DNA of 64,000 nucleotides, from NCBI RefSeq assembly GCF_002021565.1, contig NZ_MSZX01000012.1, forward strand, positions 161,656-225,655. Reading direction: 5' to 3'. Numbering within the stretch: position 1 is the stretch's first letter; every line of letters begins with the position of its first letter. This document shows, piece by piece, positions 45,708 through 55,442 of this stretch. Made by a program: the position numbers and the translations under genes. The DNA comes from Paenibacillus selenitireducens (GTDB lineage: Bacteria; Bacillota; Bacilli; Paenibacillales; Paenibacillaceae). The notes beneath the pieces were generated by a model. That model was not told where the DNA came from. It searched no databases and was given only the letters and a program-made list of their open reading frames with translations.

Positions 45708-46474
45708 TTGCTACTTCTATGCTCGTTCGCTGCGCTTTATTTGTTTTGCTACTTCTACGCTTCGTTCCCCGTGCTTTATTTGTCTTACTGCTTCTATGCT
45801 CCGTTGCCTGTGCTTTGTTTGTCTTGCTGGTCTATGCTCCGTTGCCTGCGCTTTGTTTGTCTTGCTACTTCTATGCTCGTTCGCTGCGCTTTATTTGTCT
45901 TCCTGCTTCTATGCTCGTTGCCCGTGCCTCATTGGTCTTGCTACTTCTACGCTTCGTTCCCCGCGCTTTATTTGTCTTGCTGCTTCTATGCTCGTTGCCC
46001 GCGCTTCATTGGTCTTGCTGCTTCTATGCTCGTTGCCCGCGCTTCATTGGTCTTGCTACTTCTACACTTCGTTCCCCGCGCTTATTTGTCTTGCTACTTC
46101 TATGCTCGTTCGCTGCGCTTTATTTGTTTTGCTACTTCTACGCTTCGTTGCTCGCGCTTCATTTGTCTTACTGCTTCTATGCTCGTTGCCCGCGCTTCAT
46201 TGGTCTTGCTACTTCTACACTTCGTTCCCCGCGCTTTATTTGTTTTGCTACTCCTACGCTCCGTTGCTTGCGCTTTGTTTTCTTACTGCCTTTACGCTTC
46301 GTTGCTTGCGCTTTGTTTGTCTTGCAACTTCTATGCTCCGTCTCCTGCGCTCTGTTTGTCTTGCTGCTTCTATGCTCGTTGCTCGCGCTTTGTTTGTTTT
46401 GCTGCTTCTATGCTCCGTTGCCCGCGCTTTGTTTGTCTTGCTACTCCTACACTCCGCTGCCTGTCTTTTCGAAT
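45708..46474. repeat. About 20 tandem degenerate 38/39-bp units
   Basis: Plus-strand unit near CTTGCTACTTCTATGCTCGT followed by TGCCCGCGCTTTATTTGT. Unit starts fall at 45708, 45746, 45785, 45824, 45862, 45900, 45938, 45977, 46015, 46053, 46091, 46129, 46168, 46206, 46245, 46283, 46322, 46361, 46399 and 46438, so every step is 38 or 39 bases. The last unit covers the final codons and stop of the ABC exporter gene. Because 38 is not a multiple of three, all plus-strand frames stay open by the same composition; these frames are not considered genes. Confidence 0.9.
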
Positions 46475-48390
46475 TGCGTCTCATAGAGCATGGCATACAT
46501 CCCGTGTTGTTGTAACAGTTCCTCGTGGCGCCCATGTTCGACGATGCGGCCATCCTGCACGACAAGAATTTGATCTGCGGCAAGGATCGTCGATAATCGA
46601 TGGGCAATCACAAGCGTCGTACGCCCCTGCATCAACGTATGCAATGCTGCTTGAACATACATTTCAGATTCGGAGTCCAAATGGGAAGTGGCTTCGTCCA
46701 AGAGCAGGATCGTCGGATTCTTCAGAATCGCCCGAGCGATGGAGATCCGCTGCCGCTCCCCGCCGGACAATCGATGGCCCCGCTCGCCCACCATCGTATC
46801 ATACCCCTGCGGTAAAGATACGATGAAATCGTGAATATAGGCTTTCCGACAAGCATCTTCGAGTTCTTCCTGTGTTGCGTCCTCTTTGGCAAACCGTAAA
46901 TTATCTGCGATAGTCGCATGGAATAAAAAAGATTCTTGGGTGACATACCCAATATGATGACGTAAATCTTGAAGCTTAATATCCCGTAAATCTGTATCAT
47001 CTACCGTGATCTTTCCGGCAATAGGATCGTATAAACGCGCGATCAAGCTAATTAATGTGGATTTGCCCGCTCCGCTTGGTCCGACGAGAGCGACCACTTC
47101 ATTCGGCAGCGCTTCGAACGTAATTCCTTGCAATACCGGGCCTGCTTCTTTCATGACGACGCCTTCCGTCGTTTTCAGTTCCACTTCCTGTATCCCAGCT
47201 ACGCCTCTTCCTTGTTGGTCCACGGTCGTGACGCTTTCCGCTGCTGCTTCATTTCCCCGGGAATATGCGAAGTCCACCGCATGAAAAGCAACGCGTCCAT
47301 GAGGGCTATGCAATGCCTTGGCGTTCGGTTTATCGTCCATATCCGGTTCCATATCCATGTATTCGAAGATGCGCTGGAAGACGCCAAGTGCCGTAACCAC
47401 CTCGACATGGAGGTTCAATAAGGTGCCGAATGGCGAATACAACCTTGCTAAATAAGCGGCAAATGCAACAATCGCCCCGATTGTCATCGTCCCTTGAATC
47501 ACTGCATAACCGCCATACAGATAGATCATTGCCGTTCCTATAGGTCCGAGTACCCCAACAAACATCATGAACCAGCGACCCATGAGGTTCAGCTTAAGCT
47601 CCATATCCATCACGTGCTTGTTGGTCCTATTAAATTGCTGTTCTTGACTCTCTTCCCTGCCAAAAATCCGTGTCAACATGGCGCCGGAGATGCCGAATAC
47701 TTCGCCGAGCTGCGAGGACATTTGTGCGCGCACCTTTTGGGTTTCTTGACGCATCTGCTTACGCAGTCTCGACACTTTACGAACCGGGATCATCGAAATA
47801 GGTAAGAGGAGCACAGATAACAGTGCAAGCTTCCAATCCATCGCGAAGAGAATGACGACCGTCGTGATGACGATAACCCCTTGTGTGATCGTATTTACGA
47901 CCAAATTCGTAACAACACCCTGCACCGCCTGAACATCTTCGGTCACCCGCTGAATCACTTCACCGGAGCGTGAGGTCGTAAAGAATCCAATGGATTGGCG
48001 CTGCAAATTGCTGAATAGACCTTGCCGCAAATCACGCATCACGCCTTGCGCCACTTTGAAATTCATATAATTCTGCCACACCCCAAGCATCCCGCTTGAG
48101 ATAGGCAAGACCGCCATCAGTACAACCATCCAGACCAATTGCTTCATATTGCCGTCCGGAATCGCTTCGTCAATGATGACCTTCATCACCAGCGGAGGTA
48201 ATAAACCGATTACGGCGCTGACTAACGCCAGCATAATAATGAGAAAGAGCAAACTTCGATACTCCCGGAATAATGTCCAGACTCTCCGGAGCGATACTTC
48301 TTTCACGCGTTGTTTTAGCGGTTTTTGTTCGATTTCGCGCATCGAACTTTCCAGACCGCGCCATGCTTGTTTCACCGTGTCCCACCTCAT
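46447..48390 (-). CDS. ABC exporter with fused membrane and ATPase domains
   Basis: 647 residues from the ATG at 48390 behind GAGAGAGAA; a longer frame from 48432 is less likely. Six-helix type I exporter domain at about 40-350, then the ATPase domain with Walker A GPSGAGKST, signature LSGGERQR, Walker B ILLLDEATSHLD and AHRLS. Between them lies an unusual insert of about 40 residues (AAAESVTTVDQQGRGVAGIQ). MsbA/BmrA-like multidrug or lipid exporter family. The stop codon lies inside the first unit of a tandem repeat array, so its last residues (KTGSGV) belong to the repeat. Confidence 0.88.
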   Translation of the reverse strand: MRWDTVKQAWRGLESSMREIEQKPLKQRVKEVSLRRVWTLFREYRSLLFLIIMLALVSAVIGLLPPLVMKVIIDEAIPDGNMKQLVWMVVLMAVLPISSGMLGVWQNYMNFKVAQGVMRDLRQGLFSNLQRQSIGFFTTSRSGEVIQRVTEDVQAVQGVVTNLVVNTITQGVIVITTVVILFAMDWKLALLSVLLLPISMIPVRKVSRLRKQMRQETQKVRAQMSSQLGEVFGISGAMLTRIFGREESQEQQFNRTNKHVMDMELKLNLMGRWFMMFVGVLGPIGTAMIYLYGGYAVIQGTMTIGAIVAFAAYLARLYSPFGTLLNLHVEVVTALGVFQRIFEYMDMEPDMDDKPNAKALHSPHGRVAFHAVDFAYSRGNEAAAESVTTVDQQGRGVAGIQEVELKTTEGVVMKEAGPVLQGITFEALPNEVVALVGPSGAGKSTLISLIARLYDPIAGKITVDDTDLRDIKLQDLRHHIGYVTQESFLFHATIADNLRFAKEDATQEELEDACRKAYIHDFIVSLPQGYDTMVGERGHRLSGGERQRISIARAILKNPTILLLDEATSHLDSESEMYVQAALHTLMQGRTTLVIAHRLSTILAADQILVVQDGRIVEHGRHEELLQQHGMYAMLYETQFEKTGSGV

Positions 48391-48474
48391 TTCTCTCTCA
48401 TATATTATAGGGCGAACACCCGTGATTTTCACCTATTTTTCAAATCCAATGACATACCTTGGTAACATCTAACA

Positions 48475-48504
48475 TTGCTTTCTAGGCGGATTTTCCTTTA
48501 TACT
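48475..48504 (+). promoter_or_regulatory. Promoter of the lysine riboswitch-lysP transcript
   Basis: TTGCTT (48475-48480), 18-base spacer, TATACT (48499-48504), 42 bases before the riboswitch. Confidence 0.6.
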
Positions 48505-48545
48505 TAGACCCGAATTTACTAATTAAATAAGCGAAACCCTCATCC

Positions 48546-48709
48546 AATACGATGAGGTAGAGGTCGCGGTTGTTAAGAGTAGGAAGTGGAGAGCCAGAGA
48601 ATTGCTCATGGAAACTTACCGAAAGGAACCACCGCCGAAGCTCCACAGATGCTCTGTCTGTGTGGGCTGGGGCTGTTGCTGAATAAGCGCAGAACTGTCA
48701 CGTGTATGC
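48546..48709 (+). promoter_or_regulatory. Lysine riboswitch (L box)
   Basis: Contains the class landmarks in order: GATGAGGTAGAGGTCGCG, AAGAGTAGGAAGTGGAG, CGAAAGGAACC, CGCCGAAGCTCC, GTGGGCTGGGGC, GAACTGTCACG. Outer stem ATACG with CGTGTAT. An intrinsic terminator follows at 48768-48797. Lysine binding should favour the terminator and switch off the downstream permease gene. Confidence 0.93.
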
Positions 48710-48767
48710 GAACCGGCATGGCGTGTTGTGCTATCTTTTCTATTAGGTATGATGGGGTTCATAGGAG

Positions 48768-48797
48768 AACCGCCGTACATAGCTACGGCGGTTTTTT
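48768..48797 (+). terminator. Riboswitch terminator
   Basis: ACCGCCGTA-CATAGC-TACGGCGGT followed by TTTTTT. Confidence 0.9.
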
Positions 48798-48838
48798 GGT
48801 CATAATAAAATTCTGTATTCGCACGAAGGAGTGTTCAC

Positions 48839-50299
48839 ATGTCAGAAAGATCAACCCAAGCTGCTCCGGAATTACAGCGCTCGCTCAAAGCACGGCATCT
48901 TACGATGATCGCGCTCGGGGGTTCCATTGGAACAGGCTTGTTCTTAGCCAGCGGCGGAGCGATTGCCCAAGCAGGACCCGGAGGTGCATTACTTGCCTAT
49001 GCAGCTGTAGGCATCATGGTATATTTCCTTATGACAAGTCTTGGGGAACTGGCAACGTATATGCCGGAATCCGGCTCGTTCAGCACCTATGCAGGGCGGT
49101 TCGTCGATCCATCCCTTGGCTTCGCATTAGGCTGGAACTTCTGGTATAACTGGGCGATAACGATCGCCGCCGAGCTTGCAGCAGCGACGCTCATTATTAA
49201 ATACTGGTTCCCGGACAGTTCCTCCTTTCTATGGAGTTTCTTGTTCCTCGCGATTATCTTTGCACTCAACGCCCTGTCGGTCAAAGGCTACGGGGAGTCG
49301 GAATACTGGTTCGCACTCATTAAAATTACGGTCGTTATTATCTTCCTTGTTATCGGCGTACTCATGATTTTCGGTATTTTGGGCGGTCACAAAGTTGGTT
49401 TTAGTAACTTCACCCTTGGAGATGCTCCCTTTCACGGGGGATTTCTAACGATACTCGGCGTCTTTATGGCTGCCGGCTTCTCCTTCCAAGGAACCGAACT
49501 GATTGGGGTCGCAGCAGGAGAAAGCGAAAATCCGCGGGAGAATGTCCCTCGTGCGATTCGCCAGATCTTCTGGCGTATTCTCATCTTCTATATTCTAGCG
49601 ATCTTCGTGATTGCGATGTTAATTCCGTATACGAATCCCAATTTGGTTCGCGGCGGGCTTGAGGATATTGCCATTAGTCCCTTTACGATTGTCTTCGAAA
49701 ATGCAGGGCTCGCCTTCGCTGCTGCCGTAATGAACGCAGTCATTTTAACATCCGTTCTATCCGCTGGGAACTCCGGCATGTATGCATCGACCCGTGTTCT
49801 CTGGGTGCTTGCAAAAGAAGGAAAAGCACCGAAATTTCTCGGTAAGCTGAATAAACGCGGTGTACCGATGAACGCCTTGATCGTCACGGCAGCCGTAGGG
49901 ATGTTAGCCTTTTTCGCGTCCTTCTTCGGAGACGGCGTCGTGTACATGTGGCTCCTGAATGCATCCGGAATGTCCGGATTTATCGCTTGGATCGGGATTG
50001 CGATCAGCCATTATCGCTTCCGTCGCGCTTTCGTGGCCCAAGGCCGCAGCCTGGATGAACTGCCTTACCGAGCGAAATGGTTCCCATTCGGGCCTATCTT
50101 CGCCTTTATCCTTTGTATCATCGTCATCTTCGGTCAGAATTTCCAGGGGTTCATGAGCGATCCAATCGATTGGAACAGTATCGTCGTCTCCTATATTGGA
50201 CTTCCTTTGTTCCTGATTGTATGGCTGAGCTATAAATTTATTAAAAAAACAAAAGTGATTCCGCTGCAGGAATGTAAGCTGGATCCTCCAACGAAATAA
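48839..50299 (+). CDS. lysP: Lysine-specific amino acid permease
   Basis: 486 residues with about 12 membrane helices. The APC-superfamily start SLKARHLTMIALGGSIGTGL and GGAIAQAGPGGALLAY are typical of the LysP/AroP group; GFSFQGTELIGVAAGESENP is the conserved helix-6 region. The gene stands directly behind a lysine riboswitch, which makes lysine the most likely substrate. AAGGAG precedes the ATG and a strong terminator follows. Confidence 0.9.
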   Translation: MSERSTQAAPELQRSLKARHLTMIALGGSIGTGLFLASGGAIAQAGPGGALLAYAAVGIMVYFLMTSLGELATYMPESGSFSTYAGRFVDPSLGFALGWNFWYNWAITIAAELAAATLIIKYWFPDSSSFLWSFLFLAIIFALNALSVKGYGESEYWFALIKITVVIIFLVIGVLMIFGILGGHKVGFSNFTLGDAPFHGGFLTILGVFMAAGFSFQGTELIGVAAGESENPRENVPRAIRQIFWRILIFYILAIFVIAMLIPYTNPNLVRGGLEDIAISPFTIVFENAGLAFAAAVMNAVILTSVLSAGNSGMYASTRVLWVLAKEGKAPKFLGKLNKRGVPMNALIVTAAVGMLAFFASFFGDGVVYMWLLNASGMSGFIAWIGIAISHYRFRRAFVAQGRSLDELPYRAKWFPFGPIFAFILCIIVIFGQNFQGFMSDPIDWNSIVVSYIGLPLFLIVWLSYKFIKKTKVIPLQECKLDPPTK

Positions 50300-50309
50300 A
50301 TCATAACAA

Positions 50310-50352
50310 GGCTGGGCCGTCCTTCATCAGGGCGGCCCAGCCTATTTTTATC
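50310..50352 (+). terminator. Terminator of lysP
   Basis: AGGCTGGGCCGTCC pairs with GGGCGGCCCAGCCT, followed by ATTTTT. Confidence 0.9.
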
Positions 50353-50449
50353 TCCAGATCCAGATACATATCCTTAATTGACCAAATTGCTCAGATACAT
50401 ATTCTCTAGCCATTTATTTCACATTAAGTACGATAGGAGTTGATACTGT

Positions 50450-53125
50450 TTGAACCATGAGCACAGTACCCAAGTACCAAATGAAACCTTCTATACGTTA
50501 TCTATTGATGAATCTCTGGCACGTTTACATACCCATCCATCAGGGATATCTTCCTCTGAAGCAGCAACCCGTCTAGAGCGTTACGGCAAGAACGCACTCC
50601 AAGAAGCTGCAGGCAAAACCTTAATGCAAAAGCTGCTTGCCCAATTTAAAGATGTCATGATCATTATCCTGCTCATTGCTGCGCTAATCTCCGGGGTGCT
50701 TGGCGAATGGACGGATTCCGTTATCATTTTATTCGTCGTTGTACTCAATGCCGTATTAGGGATCATGCAAGAGAACAAAGCCGAGCAAGCACTTGATGCG
50801 TTGAAGCAGATGTCTTCCCCGAATGCTCAAGTAATTCGGGATGGGGAGACCCGCACCATTAAAGCAGAAGATTTAGTTCCGGGCGACATCGTGCTGCTCG
50901 AAGCCGGAAGCGTTGTACCTGCCGATCTGCGCTTGATTGAATCGGCATCCTTGAAGATAGAAGAAGCTGCGCTCACGGGAGAATCCGTCCCTGTGGAGAA
51001 GCACATCGCACCGCTCGAACTAGCCGACGTCGTGATCGGCGACCGCGTGAACATGGCTTATATGAGCAGCAATGTTACCTATGGACGTGGCGTTGGCGTT
51101 GTGTCAGCCACGGGTTCAGCGACGGAAGTTGGCAAAATTGCGGGCTTCATCTCGCAAGAAGATGATGATGTCACACCGCTTCAACGTAAATTAAATGAAC
51201 TCGGGAAGTATTTTACAATCATTATTGTCGTCGTCGCTGTGATCATGTTCGTGATTGGTTTCTTGCAAGGCCGCGAATGGTTAGACATGCTGCTCACTTC
51301 GATCTCTCTTGCGGTAGCTGCCATCCCTGAAGGGCTCCCGGCTATCGTCACTATTATTCTTGCACTCGGCGTACAAAAGATGGCGAAACGCAAAGCGATC
51401 ATTCGCAAACTTCCGGCTGTCGAGACCCTCGGAAGTACCGAGATTATCTGCTCGGATAAGACGGGCACGCTCACGCAGAACAAGATGACGGTGCAGCAAG
51501 CGTATATCGGTGACGTGCTTCACCCCGCCGAGCAAGAGGTACAATCTGTCGTCGGGCATGAGGTGTTCTTGCAGATTATGACCTTGTGTAATGACACAAA
51601 AATAACAACTTCGGAGGGTCAAATCGAGTTGATCGGTGACCCGACGGAAACCGCGCTTGTGGACTATGCTTTGAAACAAGGATGGAATAAACGAGATGCG
51701 GAAGCCCGCTATCCAAGACGCGCGGAGTTACCTTTTGACTCGGACCGTAAGCTGATGACAACCGTTCATGACATCCGTACCGAAGAAGGTACGCTTTTCC
51801 GAAGCATGACGAAAGGTGCGCCTGATATCCTCTTGGAACGTTGTTCCCATATACTCATCGGGGGACAGAAAGTCGAGATGAGTCCCGCCCATCGTGAAGC
51901 GGTGGCAGCGACGAATAAATCGATGGCAGACCGTGCCTTACGCGTGCTTGCTGCTGCCTGTCAAGACTTGACGGGCATGCCCGAGCCGCTGAACTCGGAT
52001 ACGCTGGAACAGAACCTCATTTTCGTCGGTCTGGTCGGTATGATCGACCCGCCGCGCGAAGAGGTGAAAGAAGCTGTACGGATCTGTAGAGAAGCCGGCA
52101 TACGGCCGATTATGATTACCGGTGACCATCGGGATACGGCCGCAGCCATCGCCAAAGAGCTTCATATCATTGAAGATGATCAAGGCGTACTTACTGGAAG
52201 TGAACTCAATTTGATTGATGAAGCAGACTTTGAGGAAAAGGTGACCCATTATTCCGTCTATGCACGGGTGTCGCCGGAACATAAAGTACGGATTGTACAA
52301 GCCTGGAGAAACCGAGGCAAAGTGGTTGCGATGACCGGAGATGGCGTGAATGATGCCCCTGCACTCAAGACCTCAGACATTGGGATTGGGATGGGGATTA
52401 CCGGTACCGATGTGTCGAAGGGCGTGTCCGACATGGTGCTTGCGGATGATAATTTCTCCACGATTGTCGTAGCTGTCGAAGAAGGGCGTAAAATTTACAG
52501 CAATATTCGCAAGACAATTCAGTTCTTGTTATCCGCGAATCTCGGCGAGGTGCTCACGTTATTCATCGCGACGATGGTGGGCTGGAAAATCCTCTTTCCG
52601 ATTCATATCTTATGGATTAACTTGGTGACCGATACGCTCCCTGCACTAGCGCTGGGTCTCGAAAAGGCGGAATCGGATATCATGAAGCAAGCGCCAAGGA
52701 AGTCCTCGGAGAGTGTGTTCGCTGATCGCGTCGGTATCGGGATCATCTATCAAGGCATTCTAGAAGCTGCGATTACACTGTTCGCCTACTGGTGGGGACA
52801 TACGCATTATGCTGAAGATATTGCGGTGACGATGGCCTTTGCCACCTTGGGTCTCATTCAGCTTACCCATGCGTTCAATGTTCGGTCGAACCATCAATCG
52901 CTTTTCGCGATAGGCCCGTTCTCCAATAAATATTTGAATGGAGCTGCCGTTCTATCCGGCTTACTGGTCATACTGGTTATTCTGTTACCTTTCATGAATG
53001 ACCTGTTCCGTGTCGTACCGCTGAACGGCAAGCAATGGCTGATCGTCGCCATCAGTGCGCTGATCATCATTCCGCTCGTCGAGATCGTGAAACTCATCAG
53101 CCGTTCGAAGCATAAGCGCACATAG
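50450..53125 (+). CDS. Calcium-transporting P-type ATPase (PMR1/YloB-like)
   Basis: 891 residues starting at TTG behind AGGAG. N-terminal cation ATPase domain, phosphorylation motif ICSDKTGTLT with the catalytic Asp near 340, TGES in the actuator domain (about 175), KGAPD in the nucleotide domain and TGDGVNDAPALK in the hinge. Ion-site helix residues AAIPEGLPAIV (helix 4) and NLVTDTLPALALG (helix 6) fit the type IIA calcium pumps. About ten membrane helices. Exports calcium from the cytoplasm using ATP. Monocistronic, with its own terminator. Confidence 0.93.
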   Translation: MNHEHSTQVPNETFYTLSIDESLARLHTHPSGISSSEAATRLERYGKNALQEAAGKTLMQKLLAQFKDVMIIILLIAALISGVLGEWTDSVIILFVVVLNAVLGIMQENKAEQALDALKQMSSPNAQVIRDGETRTIKAEDLVPGDIVLLEAGSVVPADLRLIESASLKIEEAALTGESVPVEKHIAPLELADVVIGDRVNMAYMSSNVTYGRGVGVVSATGSATEVGKIAGFISQEDDDVTPLQRKLNELGKYFTIIIVVVAVIMFVIGFLQGREWLDMLLTSISLAVAAIPEGLPAIVTIILALGVQKMAKRKAIIRKLPAVETLGSTEIICSDKTGTLTQNKMTVQQAYIGDVLHPAEQEVQSVVGHEVFLQIMTLCNDTKITTSEGQIELIGDPTETALVDYALKQGWNKRDAEARYPRRAELPFDSDRKLMTTVHDIRTEEGTLFRSMTKGAPDILLERCSHILIGGQKVEMSPAHREAVAATNKSMADRALRVLAAACQDLTGMPEPLNSDTLEQNLIFVGLVGMIDPPREEVKEAVRICREAGIRPIMITGDHRDTAAAIAKELHIIEDDQGVLTGSELNLIDEADFEEKVTHYSVYARVSPEHKVRIVQAWRNRGKVVAMTGDGVNDAPALKTSDIGIGMGITGTDVSKGVSDMVLADDNFSTIVVAVEEGRKIYSNIRKTIQFLLSANLGEVLTLFIATMVGWKILFPIHILWINLVTDTLPALALGLEKAESDIMKQAPRKSSESVFADRVGIGIIYQGILEAAITLFAYWWGHTHYAEDIAVTMAFATLGLIQLTHAFNVRSNHQSLFAIGPFSNKYLNGAAVLSGLLVILVILLPFMNDLFRVVPLNGKQWLIVAISALIIIPLVEIVKLISRSKHKRT

Positions 53126-53138
53126 GCAAGGATGCCAA

Positions 53139-53187
53139 AACGCCTGCCCGCCTCGTCCATCTTAGGACTTGGCGGGTAGGCGTTTTT
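53139..53187 (+). terminator. Terminator of the calcium ATPase gene
   Basis: AACGCCTGCCCGCC pairs with GGCGGGTAGGCGTT, then TTT. Confidence 0.9.
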
Positions 53188-53211
53188 CTGTGCTATTACC
53201 CAAGCGCAGGC

Positions 53212-53239
53212 TTTTGCTTTTGCTTTTGCTTTTGCTTTC
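53212..53239. repeat. CTTTTG hexamer microsatellite
   Basis: Four exact CTTTTG units plus one variant CTTTCG, just after the stop of the minus-strand gene at 53256. Confidence 0.8.
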
Positions 53240-53255
53240 GTCTCCGTCTACACCC

Positions 53256-54023
53256 TCACGTATACAGAAAGGCTGTATCTCTTAACTCCAATAATTGAGC
53301 TGCACACTGATCCATGTATGCCGTAACATGATCCGAGAAGGCATTGCCAATACTATATCGTTTGACCCCCAGCTCTTTCAGCTTATCCACTTGCGTGAGT
53401 CCAGGTATGGAGAGAATATTCAGTGGTGCATCGATCGCTTGAGAAATCTTAAGGATTTCTTCCTCATTACGAATACCGGGGACGAAGATGCCGCTCGCCC
53501 CGCTTTGCACATATGCTTTTGCTCGAAGAATTGTCTCCTCGAAGGGAACCTCCATACGGAAATAGGTGTCGATTCTCGCATTGATATAGAAGTCTTTGAA
53601 CCCATTCCGATCTAAAGCATTCCTGATATCTGACAAAAGATTCGCGTGCTGATCTATAGGGTTAAGTCCCTTCTTCCTTTTCGGAGAATCTTCAATATTG
53701 ATACCCGCAACACCTACATCTGCGGTTCGCAGCACGTTATTCACAATCGTCTCCCGATCTTCGCCATAACCTGCCTCGATATCTGCAGATACGGGGATAC
53801 TCACATGATGAGCGATCATCTTGATCATACCCAAATGCGTCTCAAAATCGATATGTTCCCCGTCGGCAAAGCCGTAGGTACTTGCGATCCCCCAGCTCGT
53901 GGTTCCAATCGCTTGAAATCCCGCCTTTTCCAAGGCTAAGGCAGACAGCAGATCCCAGGCATTCCCAAGGAATAAGATATCCTCCGTATGATGAAGCGCA
54001 TGGAATTGTTGCAATTTGTTCAT
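53256..54023 (-). CDS. Isocitrate lyase/PEP mutase-family enzyme
   Basis: 255 residues. LFLGNAWDLLSALALEKAGF at the start, SADIEAGYGED (about 79-89, metal-binding acidic residues), GINIEDSPK (about 108-116), INARIDTY (about 147-154) and GIFVPGI (about 178-184) match the phosphonomutase/isocitrate lyase-like superfamily group often called oxaloacetate decarboxylase or PEP mutase. The KKCG cysteine of true isocitrate lyase is absent. Substrate unknown. 40 bases downstream of the MFS gene stop, so perhaps cotranscribed with it. Confidence 0.85.
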   Translation of the reverse strand: MNKLQQFHALHHTEDILFLGNAWDLLSALALEKAGFQAIGTTSWGIASTYGFADGEHIDFETHLGMIKMIAHHVSIPVSADIEAGYGEDRETIVNNVLRTADVGVAGINIEDSPKRKKGLNPIDQHANLLSDIRNALDRNGFKDFYINARIDTYFRMEVPFEETILRAKAYVQSGASGIFVPGIRNEEEILKISQAIDAPLNILSIPGLTQVDKLKELGVKRYSIGNAFSDHVTAYMDQCAAQLLELRDTAFLYT

Positions 54024-54063
54024 TTAACCACCCTTTTCTCCCATGAATTGTATGGCATAGCCG

Positions 54064-55314
54064 CTATGCCGCTGTATGACGCGTAGGCTTGTTCTTTTCT
54101 GATCGTTCTCGTGTCCGTTGACCTTGATAGAAGAAAGGAAATGCGAGAAACGTAAATACCATCAGAATGCCAAATAGGATAGGACCTTGCTCATATCCCA
54201 GCGCGTGCAACAAGAACCCGCCGAACCAGGCACAGAAGCTTTGACCTAGCGCCGCAAATCCACTGGCCCCATAATAAGCGCCACGGGCATGTTCTGGAGC
54301 AATCTCCCCGATCAACACATCTCCAATGACAAAACACAAAACTTCGCCCATCGTGAAGATCACCATCGATAACGACAACAACAGTACATTTTGAAATAGA
54401 CCAAAGCCAAATAATCCTAACCCGAACAGCAAACAACCTGCTTTTAACGAGGTGAGCGAAGTGTAGCGCTTCATGAATTTTGCCAACGGATATTGAAATA
54501 CCAATACAGATACCGTATTGACGACAAACAGGAACGTGTACAACTCCACCTGCCGCTGCCCCATAAATTGGGACAATGTCGTATCCAAATGTGAGTAGGC
54601 ACCTGCAACGAATACATTCCCACATAGGAAATAAAGAAATACTTTGTCTGTAAACACGATGTGTATCATCTGCTTCACAGAGACGGTCTCGGATTTCTCG
54701 TGATGTTGTTCGGCGAACCTCATTCGTAGACCGATGAGCAATATCGCGTATATCATGAATATCGCCGTGCTCACAATGAAGGGCAAGAAAGACGAAGTAC
54801 CTCCCATGCCGAGCTTGAGTCCGATCAAAGGCCCTAAAGCTCCCCCTAGATTAATGGCAAAATATCGAGCATGAAAGACACTCGATCGACGCTCTGCTGG
54901 TGTAACATCCGCAAGCAGCGCCCTGGCTGTCGGTTCGAATACACTTCGACATAGACCATTGCACGCACTTAATAGGAAGAACTGCCACGTAGCGTCAGCG
55001 AAGGCAAATCCAGCGAAGACCAAGCTCCACACGATCATCGAGGTAATCATCACGGGATAACGCCCAAGCCGGTCCGAGAGCATCCCGCCGATGAAGCTGC
55101 TTAAAGTCCCGACGAATAAACTAACCGCTAGAATAGCCCCGACGATGGCCGCGTCCATCCCCTTCTCCTTCCCGAGGTAAATCCCCAGAAACGGAATGGT
55201 CATGAAAAACCCTGTACGTGAGAGAAAAGTTCCCGTAATGACACCCCATGCAATGGGATGGAAATGAGGTCTCTGGATGCGTTTCTTCAAGATCATGTTC
55301 ATAGAAGCTATCAT
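54064..55314 (-). CDS. MFS efflux transporter
   Basis: 416 residues, about 12 helices. MFS motif A in GGMLSDRLGRYPVM (about 76-89), and RSVFEPTARALLADVTP near helix 4. MdtH/YfkF-like drug or metabolite exporters. Divergent from a SgrR-like gene with 128 bases between; in Escherichia the SgrR regulator lies next to a sugar efflux MFS gene (setA), so this pair may play an analogous role. AGGAAAG precedes the ATG. Confidence 0.85.
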   Translation of the reverse strand: MIASMNMILKKRIQRPHFHPIAWGVITGTFLSRTGFFMTIPFLGIYLGKEKGMDAAIVGAILAVSLFVGTLSSFIGGMLSDRLGRYPVMITSMIVWSLVFAGFAFADATWQFFLLSACNGLCRSVFEPTARALLADVTPAERRSSVFHARYFAINLGGALGPLIGLKLGMGGTSSFLPFIVSTAIFMIYAILLIGLRMRFAEQHHEKSETVSVKQMIHIVFTDKVFLYFLCGNVFVAGAYSHLDTTLSQFMGQRQVELYTFLFVVNTVSVLVFQYPLAKFMKRYTSLTSLKAGCLLFGLGLFGFGLFQNVLLLSLSMVIFTMGEVLCFVIGDVLIGEIAPEHARGAYYGASGFAALGQSFCAWFGGFLLHALGYEQGPILFGILMVFTFLAFPFFYQGQRTRERSEKNKPTRHTAA

Positions 55315-55442
55315 CTTCTTTCCTAGATAGGTGACGTTCGTCTCGATGAGAGAATAGCTTTATTATACGTATCTCAAAAGGGACAAAAAGTGTATAATTC
55401 GGTTAGAATTGTTCACCTTTTAGCGTAGAAATGAGGTTAATT

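Noticed and set aside
45708..46474. CRISPR array
   Set aside because: Units are directly adjacent with gradual drift and no unique spacers; no cas genes are nearby.
45683..46826. Three long overlapping plus-strand open frames (267-372 codons) of Leu/Cys/Phe-rich sequence
   Set aside because: They are produced by the tandem 38/39-bp units, which lack stops in all plus frames; no ribosome site or non-repetitive domain is present, and the longest runs antisense into the ABC exporter gene.
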